Origin: JAAYBY01 sp964654125
GTDB lineage: Bacteria > Bacillota > Clostridia > Saccharofermentanales > UBA5734
Assembly (NCBI GenBank): GCA_964654125.1
Contig: CAZZGG010000142.1
Coordinates: 1 to 5,546, forward strand
Length of the DNA: 5,546 nt
Reading direction: 5' to 3'
Shown: piece after piece, positions 5,492 through 5,546 of the stretch
Layout: each line of letters begins with the position of its first letter
How positions within the stretch are numbered: position 1 is the first letter of the stretch
Notes under the pieces: generated by a model
Seen by the model: the letters and a program-made list of their open reading frames with translations, nothing else
Told to the model about the DNA's origin: nothing
Databases searched by the model: none
Program-made: the position numbers and the translations under genes

Positions 5492-5546
5492 AATGAGCAA
5501 AAACATTTTTCGCTGGGGGCAGATGAACTGGAACTGCTGGTCCTGC
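5489..5546 (+). CDS. Start of an unidentified gene (3' truncated by window edge)
   Basis: Nineteen codons are visible, beginning MNEQKHFSLGADELELLVL, and the frame is still open at the right edge. The start is supported by AGGAG at 5475-5479, nine bases upstream, and by the 13-base gap from the preceding stop, which places it in the same operon. The fragment is hydrophilic and then leucine-rich; it is not a signal peptide and shows no diagnostic motif. I do not recognise the family. A cytoplasmic protein of the same pathway is the default expectation. Confidence 0.7.
   Translation, partial: MNEQKHFSLGADELELLVL

Overview
This window lies inside a tightly packed, single-strand gene cluster for building and modifying a surface glycopolymer (capsule, exopolysaccharide or teichoic/teichuronic-type wall polymer). 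It holds four complete genes and two partial ones, all on the + strand. No RNA genes, mobile elements, CRISPR arrays, promoters or rho-independent terminators were found, and no gene-free stretch is longer than about 30 bases. GC is roughly 50-53% by eye. The purine-rich Shine-Dalgarno sites, the 4-base stop/start overlaps and a TupA-like ATP-grasp gene suggest a mid-GC member of the Bacillota. That assignment is an inference; genus cannot be read from this sequence.

Layout: (1) 1-1382, a 5'-truncated alkaline-phosphatase-superfamily phosphodiesterase/phosphotransferase with every expected catalytic and metal-ligand position present. (2) 1404-2504, a GT4 retaining glycosyltransferase. (3) 2501-3304, a DUF2334/CE4-like polysaccharide deacetylase that begins at a GTG overlapping the previous stop. 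(4) 3335-4282, a TupA-like ATP-grasp carboxylate-amine ligase. (5) 4279-5475, a second, divergent GT4 glycosyltransferase, overlapping the previous stop by ATGA. (6) 5489-5546, the first 19 codons of an unidentified gene behind a good Shine-Dalgarno site.

How the genes may work together (inference): the two GT4 enzymes would add sugars to a lipid-linked intermediate in the cytoplasm. The deacetylase could expose an amine on an N-acetylated sugar. The adjacent ATP-grasp enzyme could then form an amide or peptide bond, either on that amine or on a uronic-acid carboxylate as proposed for TupA. The phosphodiesterase-fold protein could add or remove a phosphate-linked substituent. None of the proteins with a visible N-terminus has a signal peptide, so these modifications probably occur inside the cell before export. 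The flippase, polymerase and initiating transferase expected of such a locus must lie outside the window.

The main points for a second look are the deacetylase/ATP-grasp pairing, unusual residues in the ATP-grasp conserved motifs, two strong hairpins inside coding sequence, and a marked excess of the words GGCC and GCAGCTGC.
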